This document shows, one piece after another, positions 26,832-38,648 of a stretch of DNA of 64,000 bases. This DNA comes from Amoebidium appalachense (lineage: Eukaryota > Ichthyosporea), in the NCBI GenBank assembly GCA_963693365.1, contig CAVNZM010000001.1, positions 6,572,001 to 6,636,000 on the forward strand, given 5' to 3'. A program made the position numbers and the translations under genes. The notes under the pieces were generated by a model. It worked only from the letters and a program-made list of their open reading frames with translations. It searched no databases and was not told the DNA's origin. The stretch's first letter is position 1, and the number at the start of each line of letters is the position of its first letter.

Positions 26832-27147
26832 AGAGATCATGTACATGTGCATCGGGGTCTGTGCATAACGGCACCGTTGAACCGTTAAGTCAGCGTGTAG
26901 TAGCGGCTGCCTGGACATGCATAGCAGGATATATAGGATTTCGTTCCATTTGATACGCCTTTGCCCTTAAGCTTGCGCTACTGGTAATTTTTAGGCTCGC
27001 GCAAATATCAGACGGGCGAGTCGAAAAAAGTAACTTCGATCAAAGCTTAATTAGGTTTTCCATCACATGCTGACTTGTGTTCATTACTTAACCGATGTGC
27101 TCATATATGCATGTATATAGTGTGCTATGTGAACTTCATTTTGTTTG

Positions 27148-27153
27148 AATAAA
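27148..27153 (+). terminator. Putative polyadenylation signal AATAAA
   Basis: Canonical hexamer in tttgaataaagcacc, about 315 nt after the stop of the T1/BTB gene. No other hexamer in between is as clear. Confidence 0.35.
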
Positions 27154-27283
27154 GCACCAAAGAATTCACTGCAAGCCTGTGTGCTTTGATGAGTGCAGTT
27201 GGCCGGAGCATGGTGGGGAGCCTCTCTCCCCATCGGATCCGGAGGAGGGAGCTTGAGCTCGAGCATGCCGGGCCTCGCACGGA

Positions 27284-27285
<2 letters not shown>

Positions 27286-27332
<47 letters not shown>
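27286..27332. repeat. G homopolymer run
   Basis: About 46 consecutive G, followed by (GT)n-rich DNA with GC variants (27410-27616). Confidence 0.9.
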
Positions 27333-27409
27333 GCTCGATCGAGCTGCAGGAGGGGGGGATAGGAGCAAGCTAATATGTGCCAATGATTGTGTGCTTCGTG
27401 TGTTCGGTG

Positions 27410-27442
27410 TGTGTGTGTGTGTGTGTGCGTGTGCGTGTATGC

Positions 27443-27473
<31 letters not shown>

Positions 27474-27511
27474 TGTGTGTGTGTGTGCGTGTGCGTGTGT
27501 GTGCGTGTGTG

Positions 27512-27589
<78 letters not shown>

Positions 27590-27616
27590 CGTGCGTGCGT
27601 GTGCGTGTGTGTGTGT
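27410..27616. repeat. (GT)n/(GTGC)n array
   Basis: Imperfect GT microsatellite with GCGTGC variants. The Cys-Val and His-Thr open frames on the two strands are translations of the array. Confidence 0.9.
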
Positions 27617-27764
27617 ATGGGTGCGCGCTGGTGCGCACGCGTGGGTATGCCCTTGGTGTGTGCACTTGCCACGTGTGCGGATGTCCCGGCCCATGCACAC
27701 TGTAAAAACGCTTCCAACGAACTTCGGCTTTACTGGTGTCATTTAGCTAAGGCTCGCACTTCCG

Positions 27765-27849
27765 ATTGGCTTCTAACATAACGATTTACGATTGGATTAT
27801 CTGACATCAATTACTCACCTCCGATTGGATCGGACAGCATCAACCCAAT
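27765..27849 (+). promoter_or_regulatory. Cluster of four CCAAT boxes (three inverted)
   Basis: ATTGG at 27765-27769, 27791-27795 and 27824-27828 (spacing 26 and 33 bp), plus CCAAT at 27845-27849. Two of the ATTGG copies sit in tccgattgg/ccgattgg. Downstream is a GC-rich self-complementary stretch (27893-27946) and a TATA-like gataaaag at about 27967. I see no coding frame downstream, so this could drive a non-coding transcript or be a relic. Confidence 0.35.
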
Positions 27850-29652
27850 GTAAACAAACAAATTTAACCGGATTGCCGTTGCCGCAGCCGCCAGCGCGCG
27901 CCTCCGCAGGTCTCCCAAAGACCTCCCTTTAGGGTTGCGGCGCGCAACATGCGTCAACCTACCTTGATAAAAGGGGAATATATGGGTGGCCCTTGGGTTG
28001 TGGCGACACTAAGTACAACAGTAGTATCGATCATGGCACTGGCGATCGAGATCGATACATCGATATCATTCCATATATGATGCATAATATGACATCGATC
28101 GGCCGATCACGATCATGATGCTGTGCAGTTTGAAGTTTTTTTTATTTTTTATTTTTTTTATCACGGTTTGTTCCCGGAGGACCTTTCCAGGCCCTCGAGA
28201 GAAATACCGTCTACCACACAGCACCGACAGTACAATAGTTATATAATTAGCCTAGGGTGCAGTTTGAAGCATACAGGGGTAGGCTAAATATCAGTACAGA
28301 TTCCATAGAGAGCATACGCCAAGCAGCGGCACCAGTCAGACCCTGAGCAGCACGTGGGAAACCTCCGAAACTCTCACAATAATTTCAAGGCATGTCTATC
28401 GTTTCTGTATCCCAAAGCCTTTTCAGGTTCCGAATCGTGTAAAACGGAACACAAGGCTCCACAATTTTCTTTAATATCACTGTCAGGTTCGATTTCACGT
28501 AAGACCTAACGAACGTGAGGCTTTTGTCATGAGTGTTCAAGAGACGAGCTCCACAGCCTCTTGAATGAGAAAATGGGCCAGTTTCACGTACATATTCACG
28601 TACATAATGGGCACCTTACGTACGTGGGCACAACATGTATGTATACGATGTGTCATAAATACGGGACATGACGTCCACGACCCACATGATGTGCGTGCCC
28701 CTACCCCGCACGGCGCACATGATGTGCGTAGAGTCTATTCGATCATGGGCACATGCATGATCAGTCAGGCATGCAAATGATGCGCATGTCTACACATACT
28801 TTCTATTTTGTGATTTCATCTTTGTGTTAACGTTAACATGAATTTCACGCTAGCAAAAACTTCTTATATATATGTACGGCACGGAAACATGGTATGCGCA
28901 AAGGTCAGTGCCTATCAAAACCTGTAAGTGACACACTTCGAGACTGTGCGTGCCGCACGCGTCGTGCAGCCCATGCACTCACTGTGACTGCGCCCGCGTC
29001 AGCGGCCAGTCTGGCAGTGTGCGGCTGTATACCGGATCTACAAGATCAAAGTTTTTGAAGATTCTCTGGCAAATCTTTCAATGATTGGCCCAGGATATCT
29101 AGCTAGATCTCGATCCTAGATCTGCTGCTGGCGTCAGACTATGATGATCATGACGCCTGCCCGCGCCTATTCGTGCCTGAGCGGCGGAGCTCCGAGCGCA
29201 TCCGTGCACGTGGGACCGTCACGGAGTACTACGCTGAGTAGCCTACGCGCTTGCGTGCGCCGGGTGCGCGTACGTGTGTCATGGATGTATACATTTACGT
29301 GGCGACTCAGGCTGACTGATCAGGCATGGCATATGCCTAGGCCTATTTGTAAAATTTTAGGCCTGTGCCGTTTGGCGAGTATGCATGCATGGGTGACTGC
29401 TTGGGCAAGACTTCACAATTAGCTGCAGTGTCACTTATGTAGTTGCATGAAGACTAACCTTTTATGGTTAAGTGTGTGTGTGTGTGTGTGTTTGTGTGTG
29501 TGTGTTTGTGCACATATGTGTATGCGTGGTGCGTGCAAGTGTACATGACGTGCGCGTGCTTGTGGTGTGTATTTGAACGTTCATGCGTTATGCCACTGTT
29601 TACAGGTGTTTGTGCGCGTGTGTGTGCGTGCCAAAGGCTTCAGACCCGTAAG

Positions 29653-29678
29653 GCGTGCCCCCGCGCCAGGGGGCACGC
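29653..29678. repeat. Perfect 10-bp GC stem-loop
   Basis: gcgtgccccc (29653-29662) pairs with gggggcacgc (29669-29678) across a 6-nt loop. It lies 20 bp before the foldback at 29698. Confidence 0.8.
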
Positions 29679-29697
29679 AGAACCAAGAATTGGCTAG

Positions 29698-29845
29698 TAT
29701 ATAATATTTTCCGTAAATAAGATTCTAGCGCTAGATTTTTTGAAAAATTTAAGACTCTAGCTGTCTAGCCCCCATGCACATATGAATCTAAAGTTTTTCG
29801 AAAAATCTAGTGCTAGAATCTTATTTACGGAAAATCTTATATATA
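29698..29845. repeat. ~150-bp foldback (palindromic) element
   Basis: The left arm 29698-29750 (key segment ttccgtaaataagattctag) and right arm 29790-29845 are inverted copies with only a few mismatches, around a loop of about 40 nt. The ends are AT-rich. It is the kind of structure formed by a MITE or a hairpin precursor. Confidence 0.8.
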
Positions 29846-30497
29846 TTTGGCCTACCCCTGTAGCGATGATGCTTCAAACTGCACCCTAGCATTTAAGATT
29901 ATTCTCCTTGTCCTTGTGGGCTAGGGGGCCTGTGACTAAGATTCTAACTGGCTAGGGCCGAAATCCACGTAATCTTATATTCGGCCGCGGCCTACCCCCG
30001 GGCCGGCCTGTATCAGCCAGTCTCGAGGGCCGAACTGAACGCATGCCGCCCGCCTGGGACCAATTGGAACCTAGCTCCTCCTGCTCAACTCAGTCAGAAA
30101 CCCACAACACATGTCATGAGCACGCGTGCTGCAATCTGGTGACACGTGCACACATATTTATGTTAATCATTATTAAAGTTATGTCCAGCAACATGTACTG
30201 ATGTGCACGTGGCGATCGCCGGCCGCGACCGGTGCTACTGCATGCATGCGCTGACATCATTTTAGTAATCGCTGCATGCACGTGCACACTTAAATTTCCG
30301 GCTAGTACAATGAAGCTCAACAACCCACCATGACACAGGGCCGAGCACAAACGGTGACACAAACATACACGGCATCATCGTGACATTTGTAATTACACAG
30401 ACACAATCAATTGCAATCGCGCCAAAATGACACACTGGTGAAAACACACACATGCACACACTAACACACACGCGCGCGCGCGCAAAAACACCTGAAG

Positions 30498-30499
<2 letters not shown>

Positions 30500-30528
<29 letters not shown>

Positions 30529-30608
30529 GCACGCACACACACACACACACATACACACACACACACACACGCACACACACACACGCACACACACACACAC
30601 ACACATAC

Positions 30609-30668
<60 letters not shown>

Positions 30669-30810
30669 ACACAGACACACACCTTCACATTCGCACACGC
30701 ACGTCAAACGCACGCACATATGCACGCACGAGTTCATCCTAGATACACACACACGTGACATATTCGCAAAACACACTGTCACACACACATGTACACACAC
30801 ACACACACCG

Positions 30811-30898
<88 letters not shown>

Positions 30899-30910
30899 AC
30901 ACACACACAA
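30500..30910. repeat. Compound (CA)n/(CACG)n arrays
   Basis: Two blocks of CA repeat with CACG variants (30500-30685 and 30796-30909), then CT-rich and C-rich DNA to 31065. No gene within. Confidence 0.85.
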
Positions 30911-31909
30911 CTCTCTCTCCCTCTCTCTCTCTCTCCCCCCCCTCCCTCCCTCCCTCCCTCTCTCTCCCTCTCTCTCTCTCTCTCTCTCCCCCCTCCCCCT
31001 CTCGCTACATCTCTGTCTCTCTCTCTCTCCCCCCCCCCCCTCTCCCTCTCCTTCTCCCTCTCTTGAACACATCAATTTCAAAACATCCGGTGTCTGCCTC
31101 ATGTGGACATACCCTGTTGAATAAGACATGCACACCTCGTTTAGTGACATGTGCACTGTGACACACAAGTACAATCTTTCTCAGGGTTCAACAGCATCAG
31201 CAGAATATGACTCTGAGCTTGCTGTGAGCTGAAAAATGCTGCAAATTTGTAAGAATGTCTAGATGCGTTTATTAATTGATTAATATTCAGCTTTTTAAAA
31301 AAACAGAGTTGTTATTTAAAAAGCTAGGTGATTTTGCAAATCACGGATTCAAATTGAATTCATATTGCAATTGGGATTATTTTTTTTGCAAAGCAGAATC
31401 GTTTGGCTAATGGCAGAAAACAAACTTGCAAAGAACTTTTCTGCAAAGAAAAATGACTCTAGATCTGGAAAAACTACATTCGATGTTTCATTCTGCTAGA
31501 AGCAGATCTACTCGATGCCGAGCAGATTGATTTAGCAGATGTAATCGATATATCACCTAGCTTTTTCTCTCTCACCCTCCTCGGTCCGAGTCCCTCCCTC
31601 CCAACCCCCTCCCCTCCCCCCGTCTACTCCCCCCCCCCCCCCCTCCCCCCGGCCCCCCGCCCCCGCATCCGGGCTCTCTCTCTCCGAGTCCATCTCAAGC
31701 AGCTCTCTCACTGTCACTCACTCACGTGCACTCACTCGTTCACTCGATCACTCTCACCACTCATTCGCTCATCCATTCACCCACTCACACACTTGCTCGC
31801 TCCCTCCTTCACTCTCCCTCCTTAACTTAGAATTCCTGCTTCCCCCACTCCCTCACTTGCCTTCTCTCTCCCGCCTTCCCCCGGCCTCCTCTCTCTCTCT
31901 CTCTTTCGA

Positions 31910-31946
<37 letters not shown>

Positions 31947-33019
31947 TTCCCCTTTCGGGTCCCCGAGCCTCTCTTCTCTCCGATCGTCGGGAGCCTCTCG
32001 CTCTGTATCCTTCCCTCCCTGTTGTTGTACACATATCTATGCGCAAGTAAGCCTTTGAAGTTTATGTTCACGTGTACATGATCTTTCCCTCTCTCTCCCT
32101 TTCTGTGAGCTGCGATATTAGTGATCGAGTGCAAAAATATCAGTGCACGTGCCTAGCGTACTGCGTTTATTCATGTTTGCGTTCCTTGCATAGCATTACA
32201 CGTCACTGGTGTGGTTTATTCCCTTCGGCATTTTGCTGTCATAAAGTCTCACGTGTTTTATCATATGTGCGCGGTCCGTTTGTCTCTTATGTCAGCAAGC
32301 AACACGTACACTTGTGTGTGTCACGGAGTGCTGCTTAGTATTCTCGTATTCTTGTGTGCGTCGGTGCAGGTTTAGGAATGTTGCTTGTGTTGTATCTATG
32401 GAGACATTTTCCTATTGGTTGTTAGATGGAATTGCATAGCAGTGCTTTATCATAGCAGCAGCAGATTTCGAACATTAGTGAGTGCATATATTTACATATA
32501 TTTCTGTAGAGATATATTCTGGGTATATGTACGAACTAATATTTTTAAAACAATTCGTAGTTTATTGTTTCTTAATCGTGTGTATTAGTTTCAAGTAGCA
32601 GGTGTGACGTGTCTTTAGCTTTGAATACCGTGTACTGTGTAGTTTCATGTGGTATGCAAGCTCAGAAGTCGGACGATTCTGATTGGCTTAGATTGTATCG
32701 GAATGGAATTTCTATTTTGAGTACTAGTAAATACAGGTACCCCCCGCCCCGTTGGGGCGGGGCCTACATGGGACATGTGCACAGATTTTGAAGCGGAAGA
32801 GAAGAGAATAAATCCAGTCAAAAGAAAGAGAAGAGAACATAGAGTGTATTTGGTGAAAATTTTATAGGCACAAGATATATCATAACATGGCAACGCTGTT
32901 GCCTGGTGGAGCTTTATTTTTGTTTGTAGGGTTTTATAGAAACTAAAATATGACGCAATGTAGCCTGCACACTTTCACTGACAGGCGCAGAAATTAATAT
33001 ACAGGATCCGGAACTTCTT

Positions 33020-33056
<37 letters not shown>

Positions 33057-33098
33057 TTACATATACTATACATCATTTATGGATATATTGTCTACTTC

Positions 33099-34834
33099 TC
33101 ACCCAGTCCAGTCTTTCATCTTCTGCTCGTGAAATTGGTCACAGGCCCATTCAGACATCAACCTGCCAACATTGTGGAAGTGGGTAGTGTGCAGTAGTCG
33201 TCTTGCTGCTTTTGTGACTGACGCCTTTTTACCTGAAGTAGAAAAGGTATTGAGGCTCCAACCTGGTGTGCCTTGCAAAAACAGTAAAGGATATTGCAGT
33301 GGTTCACATAGCTCATTTAGGTAGTGAACTTGCTCGGGACGTTGGTTTGAGAATCGGTGGAACCATATTATGTGTCTTCCTGCATGCACTGGGTCCATAT
33401 CATATAAGGCTGCAATCTCGGGAGCCTGGGGTGTAGCAGTTCTTCTGTTATTCCTTTGAAAGGCTACGTGAAAGTTTTCTTGGTCTGGGTAGGCTTGGCT
33501 TAGTCTGCGGAACTCAGATGCTATAGGGTTGCACTGGTACAGAGCACTTTCGAGGAGTGAAATGAAAGCTGATGACAGCGATCTTGCAGCAGCAACTGCT
33601 GCCCGTATACCTTCATAGATATAGTACCTTATATTGGAAAGACTGGTAGTTGAATCGTGCACCCTGTGGTATGACCTGCCGCATACCTTGACAAATGAAG
33701 GAGCTGCCTGTGTAACGGTTCTTTGAGACCAGCCCATGGCTGTGAATGCAAACATGTTGTTATATTCTCTTGCCTTTTTGGTGAAAGCAGGTGTGCTGTA
33801 TAGTCGTGTTAGCTGTAAAGGGAGGGGGGGGAGTGTTGGGATCACCCATTTTCCGTTTCCACAACAGACTCGAGGATTTCTCCTCTTTTAATAGGCGTGA
33901 GGTGCAAAAACTACAGACGTTCTGTTGTGACAGAGTAACGTTTTCCAGTTTCCATTCGCTGATGTGTGCAAAAACATCTGCAGGCTCTTGCAACTTTTAT
34001 GAGTTGTATCCTGTGTGTGTCTCTTCATACAGGATATCCAGTGTTCTGGTGTGGTTTGGCTGGAGTACTAAGTGGCGGGGTTTTAGGCGGTTCATAAAGG
34101 GTGTCCAGATCCTTAAGTTGGTTTGTGTCATGGAGCAGAGTGCGCATGCATCAAATAAACCATGGCAACAGAAAAAGTCATCAACTTTTACTGAACTGTA
34201 CGTATAGGAGGCAGACACTTTAGGCACATATTCGCTTGTCATTAAAAACTCAAACAAAAAGGCACGCAGCAGGTCTGGCTTTTTAATGGCTTGCAGAAGA
34301 TTTGCACGACCAGATTCAATTAAGGCAATTTGGTGTTGTAGGTGTGTGCCGAGTGGGTGTGCAAGTGTAAAGGCCTGACGCAAAGCCATTGTGATGTCTG
34401 GTTTTTGTGCATAGTGGTGAGAGACGCCATATGTGTTGGTGTATGACTCGTGTATGTCTTAAGCAGTGTCAAGTGCACAGGCAGAGCATTTCTGGAGTGT
34501 GTGTGCGTGAAAATCAAGTTCCTCATTTTGGGCAAATGCTGCAATGTGTCCAAGTTTCCCACTTCCAAAGGCTTCATACATTTCAATTGCCGCAAGGTGC
34601 ATTAGAGGGCCGACAAGCGCAGGGTTGTCAAGGGAACGCCACAGCATGTGCATGCACTCAACGTTATCATAACCTAGAACTGTGAACAGGGAAACTGTTT
34701 TTTGGGAGTTGACATGTGATAAAAGAGACGGAAACGTGTAATTTGTAAAGAAAGTAGACTGTGCGTGGCACATCAGTCTTGTAATTATTCACGTCGTACT
34801 CCAGGTACGCGGAGAGTGGCGGCGTCTGCGCCAT
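33099..34834 (-). pseudogene. Decayed Helitron polyprotein, N-terminal helicase-like region
   Basis: Read on the minus strand from ATG 34834. The recognisable part is the Helitron-like N domain: CSFC then (after a frameshift near 33865-33890) CCGNGKWVIPTLPPL, then YNNMFAFTAMG, VCGRSYHRV, NIRYYIYE, LSQAYPDQENF, EIAALYD, VHYLNELCEPLQYPLLFLQG and GRLMSEWACDQF, in the order found in Helitron proteins. Disruptions: TAA at 34459-34461, TAA at 33997-33999, the frameshift above, and another frame change near 34775; translation stops at 33099. The HUH Rep nuclease and Pif1-type helicase are absent. Residues upstream of the CSFC region are not recognised. This is a dead fragment of a rolling-circle transposon, with no simple repeats inside it. 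Confidence 0.75.
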
Positions 34835-34906
34835 GATTGCGGCTAGAAGAAGCCACAACACAGCAACGTTGGCCACTGCAGACCTTGAAGAGGGAGTTTT
34901 GTACAA

Positions 34907-35135
34907 TCACACTGCTCTCCACAGTAGTGCAACTTCTGTCTAGTGAAAACTGACGGCATTGACCCGTGCAGCGCCGTTTTATATGACTTTATCGGTAAAT
35001 CTAGTGACCAAAATTTGGAAATTGCAGAAATGCGGACGTAAACCCTCAGAGCTTGTGTTGATTGTGCACGGCCCGCCTTACAAAAAATAAATAGGTACAG
35101 CTAGATAACTATTCAAAACCTTGCTACTGAGTCGC

Positions 35136-35171
<36 letters not shown>

Positions 35172-36665
35172 AGCTCTAGAGCTCTAGAGCTCTCTCTCGA
35201 GCTCTAGAGCTCTCTCTTTCACTCTCTCTCGAGCTCTCTCTCTCCCCTTCTCTCTCTCTCCCTCCCTCCCCCACACTCTCTCTTCTCGATCATTCTCCTC
35301 ACTTTTCCCCTCCCTCCCTCCATATAATATTAGTAGGTATACGTAGATAATAAGTTCCGGGCTTTGTGTGCGCATGCAAACACATTCACACGCACGCACA
35401 TACACGAACACACACACACATGCAGCATGCACGCACGCACATGCACGCACGCACGCACACACACACAAGCACACACACAGAGACGTACACGTGTCACCGT
35501 GACGTCCCTCTCGACAGAGGACACACAGACTCAGACAGCCATCCCCGGGCCCCCCCCCCCCCCCCCCCCCCCCCCGCACCCCTCCACCCTCACCCCACCA
35601 CGCCCCAAACACACACTTGTAATACACTCATACATACGGTGACACGTGTACATGTCCGGACACACGCTGGGCCGGAAGACGTCAAAAATACTACCGTACG
35701 CGTATTCAATAAAACACACACGCACACTCGAGTGACCGAGTCTCAAATATGATTGACCAAGTGACTGATGGCAGTCTGTTGCCAAAAAAAGCAACCAATC
35801 ACATTCACGACAAGTAGAATACACCAATCAAGATTCGAATACTACCCATAGTTCCTGAACATGTGCGAAGCCTTTTGCCGATTGGATGTTATAATCTGGT
35901 GACTATGAATTGTAGATGCCTAAGATGGTGATCGAATCGTATTCGTTTGGTTATCTGTCGCGTGCTTTTGGCGCGGTCAGTCACGCTAGGGTGTGAAATC
36001 TGTTTTAGGCTAGGACAGTACCATTTATAGCGGTTTTTCTTATACGTTTGGCATTTATAATAGGTCCACTAATAGAGAAACTTATTGTAACAATAATGAC
36101 CTAACTCATATAGTTAGGGACAAACACCCTTTCCGCGATTTCAAGGACAACCCGATGACCATAAAAACTTCAATTTCACAGCCTGTATCAGGTTCATTCG
36201 CCCAAAACTCACCAAGCGGGGGGTGTTTTTCTTTGAGCTTCCCGATTGCACTGTTGCGCTGTTCATTTATTACAGGAAAAAAACATTCGTTGCCCGACGA
36301 CCATCCGACATAAAATGAAAAGTTTAGGAGGTTTCCAATGGAACAAAAACACCAACCTTGGTGCGCATTCAAGGTAACGAAAAAGTGTGTTTGTTGGCCG
36401 CCTCTGCACAGTCACTGCGACTGTGTGAACCAAGTCATAATTATCACATACAACAAATGCGGAAAGAGAGAATACTATCAAAAAACTACCATAAGACACG
36501 CTACAAGAATACTTTCCACGAGTTATTTATAGTTTGGATACGTGTAGTAGTGCTGACTTCACTTTGCAGCTCTTATAAGGCACTAGCTAAACACAGCTCT
36601 ACTACAAAACCGAAATTTCACAACCACCACGCTCCTATCTTAGCAGACACACACACCAACCGAAA
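34907..36665. other. Spacer upstream of the beta-helix gene
   Basis: 35136-35170 is (CT)n. 35170-35215 is a palindromic gagctctaga repeat block. 35360-35480 is CA-rich and 35551-35575 a C run. CCAAT/ATTGG boxes occur at 35795-35799, 35824-35828 and 35881-35885. 36100-36540 is unique sequence with two overlapping minus-strand frames lacking ATG starts. No gene is supported. Confidence 0.5.
36574..36579 (+). promoter_or_regulatory. Putative TATA element of the beta-helix gene
   Basis: tataag in gcagctcttataaggc, 87 bp before the ATG at 36666. The distance fits a short leader, but the motif is weak and unsupported by other elements close by. Confidence 0.35.
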
Positions 36666-38033
36666 ATGTTGATCAGGTCATTCCTTTTGGCACTGTTGTG
36701 CCATATGGCTAAGCTTTCCTCCGCTCATCCCGCCACCCATCGCACACTCATTCGCTATGTCCGTCAAGCAGAAGCCGCAGTGACAGAGCAGAAACCAGTT
36801 ACGCCAAGCCCGGCCACTGATTGTGGAATTAGTGTGGGCACTGACTGTTTCTCATCACTTATCGCAGCCATTGAATCCGTCGCGCCTGGAGGTACAGTTA
36901 CCGTAAACGGAAACGTGACCGTTACAAGCGAGATACCCGTAACGAAAACCCTTTCGGTTGTGGGTGCAGGGGGCGACGCAGCTATCACAGCAAATTTGGG
37001 GTCCAAAAAAGGAGTAACAATCTTCCGCGGGAACACGGCAAACATCACTCTGTCGCTCGCTGACATCTTCTTCCTGAACATCGGTGAAATTGGTTCCGTT
37101 TTCCGCACCACAGATCTCGGTACCGGCGAGTTCATCGGCGAGGGGGATCCAGGCCCGGTTTCCCTCGTAGTTCGCAACTGCAAGTTCGAGAAATTCTTCA
37201 CGGACATGAGAGGGGGCTCCGTGTTTTCCATGGGAACATCAAGGAAAATAGATATCCAGCACTCAACTTTCAACAACAACACCGTGTTTTTCGAGGAGGA
37301 CATGTATGAGGGCGGTGGAGCGATCTGGGCATACACTGCCGTGGGAGACTTTACGTTTTCCGGAAATTCGTTTTACGGAAACAAGAATCTGTTTGGGCAC
37401 GGCCTGGGAGGCGCCATTTGCCTCAACAACCTCACCGGTATGGTCGAAATTACCGGAAATGATTTCATCGAGAATGTTGCAAACGGTGGGGGGGCTATCT
37501 ACATCGGAAACATGAGCAGCTCCGATTCTCAGGTCACCATCGACTCAAAGTTTATCCGGAACAGGGCCCAGGATAACGGGTGGCATAGTGGTGCCCGGGG
37601 GGGTGCTGTATGGCTTGCGCAAATTCGCGGCACCGTGGACATTGATGGCACCTACGACGGGAATGAATGTCGCGAAGATCGCGGGGGGGTTTTTGCAAAC
37701 AACCGCAACTGGGGGACGGTGAACCTGAAGGGCACCTATGACAACAACGTTGCAAATACGACCCGCGGGGGTTCCATTTGGGACACCCACTATGAAAATT
37801 CGGGCAAATTCAACAACGATGCGAAAATTGGTTTTGGCAACTCAGTCCCCGCGATCAAGCTGGAGAAGGGGAAAGACTATGTGAGTGATGAGGAAAAAGT
37901 ATCAGGGAGTGTTGGTGCCGCCGGTGCTAAGGCAACCCCAACCTCAGCGGCTGCAGAACCCACCGCAAAACCAACAAAGACGAAAAAGGCAACCACTACG
38001 TCCAAAGCAAAGAAGACGGATTCGGCGGCGTAA
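36666..38033 (+). CDS. Secreted right-handed parallel beta-helix protein, intronless
   Basis: A single frame from ATG 36666 to TAA 38031-38033, 455 aa. The N-terminus MLIRSFLLALLCH ... SSA is a signal peptide (cleavage likely near residue 21), so the product should enter the secretory pathway. The body shows short Gly-rich strand turns of the polymorphic-membrane-protein / pectate-lyase-like beta-helix kind: GGSVF, GGAIW (about 216), GGAIC (249), GGAIY (274), GGAVW (312), GGVFA (340) and GGSIW (367), with Asn-rich turns (FNNNTV, YDNNVAN). Several N-x-S/T sites are present. The C-terminal 50 residues are Ala/Thr/Lys/Pro-rich and may be a linker or anchor. Catalytic residues cannot be assigned, so an adhesin or wall protein is as likely as a lyase. 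The gene has neither introns nor low-complexity tracts, unlike its neighbours. Confidence 0.8.
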   Translation: MLIRSFLLALLCHMAKLSSAHPATHRTLIRYVRQAEAAVTEQKPVTPSPATDCGISVGTDCFSSLIAAIESVAPGGTVTVNGNVTVTSEIPVTKTLSVVGAGGDAAITANLGSKKGVTIFRGNTANITLSLADIFFLNIGEIGSVFRTTDLGTGEFIGEGDPGPVSLVVRNCKFEKFFTDMRGGSVFSMGTSRKIDIQHSTFNNNTVFFEEDMYEGGGAIWAYTAVGDFTFSGNSFYGNKNLFGHGLGGAICLNNLTGMVEITGNDFIENVANGGGAIYIGNMSSSDSQVTIDSKFIRNRAQDNGWHSGARGGAVWLAQIRGTVDIDGTYDGNECREDRGGVFANNRNWGTVNLKGTYDNNVANTTRGGSIWDTHYENSGKFNNDAKIGFGNSVPAIKLEKGKDYVSDEEKVSGSVGAAGAKATPTSAAAEPTAKPTKTKKATTTSKAKKTDSAA

Positions 38034-38648
38034 TTATTCAGTTTGCCAAATTTGGGTTGGTTTCAGTGCACAATATTGGCTAATCATGTGTGTTTTCTTG
38101 GTGGTGCTCTCTTCCTGCACGTACATACACGCCTGCATATACATCTCGCAACATAACACCTGTCGTTTTTATTTTTTTTAGTTGTGGATGCATATGCTTA
38201 GGTCGAACTAATTCGACCTATCTATGTACATTCTGTTTCATAGGGGATTATGGGAATAATTTTCTGCAATAATAATCACTAGTGTGACCTGCGGTATTCA
38301 CTAAAACATGTAGGTTGCTGTAAGAAAGCTGTAATGATCAGTCTGTGTAGTACAAGTTCTGACGTTCATTCGTTCCGGCATAGTCTAGAGAATAATGCCT
38401 GTTGGATGAATGTGCGGGGGTAGTGGCCTGGTGCCTACTATGAAGAGTGGGCATAAATTGCCGATGTAAATTTAGGATGTTATGCAAACATGTCCTATAA
38501 TCACCTGTGGACGGGATCCACATAAAAAGAGGTGCTGTAATTTCCACATTTAGAGCATGCACTGTGATATGGAAAGAATACACTCGCTCGATGCTTCTTT
38601 TTCCTGTTGACTTGTACCCTGCCCTCGTCCACTCCCCCCTCCACCCCC

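Larger units (their letters stand above)
28250..29890. mobile_element. Candidate non-autonomous DNA element with ~40-bp inverted termini
   Basis: ctagggtgcagtttgaagca (within 28252-28271) continues as atacaggggtaggc; its reverse complement lies at 29849-29889, differing by a 7-nt indel. The inner aaatat also matches on both sides. A further short copy of gtgcagtttgaag is at 28126. The interior has no recognisable transposase; it contains the foldback at 29698-29845 near the right terminus. A clear target-site duplication is not visible. Confidence 0.5.
26832..33098. other. Gene-poor spacer between the T1/BTB gene and the Helitron relic
   Basis: Unique sequence with patches of repeats: G run and GT array (27286-27616), CCAAT cluster (27765-27849), inverted termini (28250-29890), foldback (29698-29845), CA arrays (30440-30910), CT/C-rich block (30911-31065), CACT-rich and C-rich DNA (31600-31950), (GT)n at 33026-33052. 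A 9-bp perfect GC stem (ccccgcccc, loop gtt) lies at 32742-32762. I recognise no protein-coding gene. Confidence 0.55.

Noticed and set aside
33997-34461. Reassigned TAA codon to explain the stops in the Helitron and kinase-like frames
   Set aside because: TAA and TAG end the ABCD4, beta-helix and FkbM frames at the expected family lengths, and the Helitron also has frameshifts.
36106-36499. Two overlapping minus-strand frames, one with a hydrophobic start
   Set aside because: No ATG at either frame start, no domain, and joining them needs an arbitrary intron.
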